From positions 1 to 35,646 of the IMG/VR virus record IMGVR_UViG_3300021076_000050: a stretch of 35,646 bases of DNA, one strand, 5' to 3'. Source of the DNA: a virus. The position numbers and the translations under genes are program-made. Shown in pieces: positions 35,157-35,646 of the stretch (positions are counted from its first letter, which is position 1; every line of letters starts with the position of its first letter). The notes under the pieces are model-generated. The model saw only the letters and a program-made list of their open reading frames with translations. It made no database searches and was not told where the DNA came from.

Positions 35157-35646
35157 CAATTTTAGAAGAAAAGTCTTTTTCAGACTTATCGGCATCTAAT
35201 AAAAGTCTTCCGTGATCTACTTTTATTTTTTGTTGTTCCAATCCCATCTTAGTTTGCATCTCTTGAGCTTTAAGTATCATTTCTGCTTGATCAAGAAGAT
35301 GCTTCTCTTTCCTAATTTTAAGTTCTTCTGCTCTTTCCATTAGTGCTTGTTCTTCGAGATGCATTTTCTGCTCATTCATCATCATCTGTTGTTGCTGAGC
35401 TTTCATTTGTTGCTGAGCCATCATCTCTTGAGGATTTGGGGGTTTAGGAGGAATTGGCTTTCCCTCTTCTTTTGCAATTATTTCTGGAGGAACTAAAGTT
35501 TTAAATCTTTCTGCTATTTGTGGCATAAATTGGACATCCAAATTCTTAGCCCATAAATCTGCAATTAAAGGAAATATAGTAGGATTTGCTTGCAAAGTCT
35601 GCTGCATGAATTCGAGCGCAATATCCTTCTGAACCGCAAAGCTTGG
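35098..35646 (-). CDS. Portal protein, C-terminal part (continues at base 1714)
   Basis: This is the C-terminal 3' portion of the gene described at 1-1714; the frame runs off the window end and re-enters at base 1. It contains the segment P-T-I-F-P-L-I-A-D-L-W-A-K and a Gln/Met/Lys-rich coiled coil (about the last 115 residues: M-K-A-Q-Q-Q-Q-M-M-M-N-E-Q-K-M). This coiled coil matches the helical barrel of P22-type portals that sits inside the head. The stop lies inside the 3' end of the reversed HNH gene. Confidence 0.92.
   Translation of the reverse strand, partial: PSFAVQKDIALEFMQQTLQANPTIFPLIADLWAKNLDVQFMPQIAERFKTLVPPEIIAKEEGKPIPPKPPNPQEMMAQQQMKAQQQQMMMNEQKMHLEEQALMERAEELKIRKEKHLLDQAEMILKAQEMQTKMGLEQQKIKVDHGRLLLDADKSEKDFSSKIATVLSQLHVHHNPHEKKDK
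35592..35646. repeat. Terminal direct repeat, right copy
   Basis: Identical to bases 1-55; see the left copy. The two are most simply the same stretch of DNA represented twice after assembly of a circular or permuted molecule. Confidence 0.9.

Overview
The window is a complete, apparently circular genome of a P22-like short-tailed phage (podovirus). Bases 1-55 are identical to bases 35592-35646, and the portal gene reads in frame across that junction, so the unique sequence is 35,591 bp. The head and tail set points to the P22 lineage: a 735-codon portal, a scaffold with a basic C-terminus, a P22-type coat protein, tail accessory proteins like gp4 and gp10, and three ejection-like proteins. 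No integrase, CI-type repressor, DNA polymerase, RNA polymerase or tRNA is visible. The phage probably uses the host replisome and RNA polymerase. Base composition is AT-rich (about 40% GC by eye). Strong Shine-Dalgarno sites and sigma70-like promoters indicate a bacterial host, most likely a proteobacterium. One secreted accessory protein resembles small cysteine-bearing secreted proteins that I recall from Legionellales, which is only a weak host hint.

The layout is two divergent blocks that leave one control region (11349-11778) and converge at 20404-20407. The minus block runs from 11348 down through position 1 and on round the circle to 20404. It holds a lambda O-like initiator with iterons inside the gene, a possible helicase-loader partner, small genes and a VRR-NUC nuclease. 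Then come endolysin, holin and small terminase, a run of very small genes, large terminase, portal, scaffold, coat, tail accessory and ejection proteins, and finally the adhesins. The plus block (11779-20407) starts with a ribbon-helix-helix regulator. It then carries a Sak4-like RecA-fold ATPase and an SSB-like DUF669 protein, many tightly overlapping small genes (often ATGA overlaps), a DnaB N-terminal-domain-only protein, a Lar-like zinc protein, a small serine recombinase and a WGR-like protein.

The replication module seems to combine an O-like initiator with its origin in the gene, a possible P-like loader, a helicase-less DnaB N-domain, and a Sak4 plus DUF669 pair for annealing and recombination. 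Several genes look like counter-defence: two different Tad2-like (DUF2829) proteins, one in the packaging block and one in the early block, and a Lar-like protein. Four unrelated or distantly related HNH endonucleases are scattered through the minus block. One sits backwards between portal and scaffold with its own promoter.

The most interesting non-coding signals are: an excellent promoter followed by three perfect stem-loops in the control region (11432-11591); iterons inside the initiator gene (10821-10995); two mutually exclusive perfect stems upstream of the Sak4-like gene (13121-13166); and an inverted repeat that overlaps the probable promoter of the Lar-like and recombinase genes (19071-19103).
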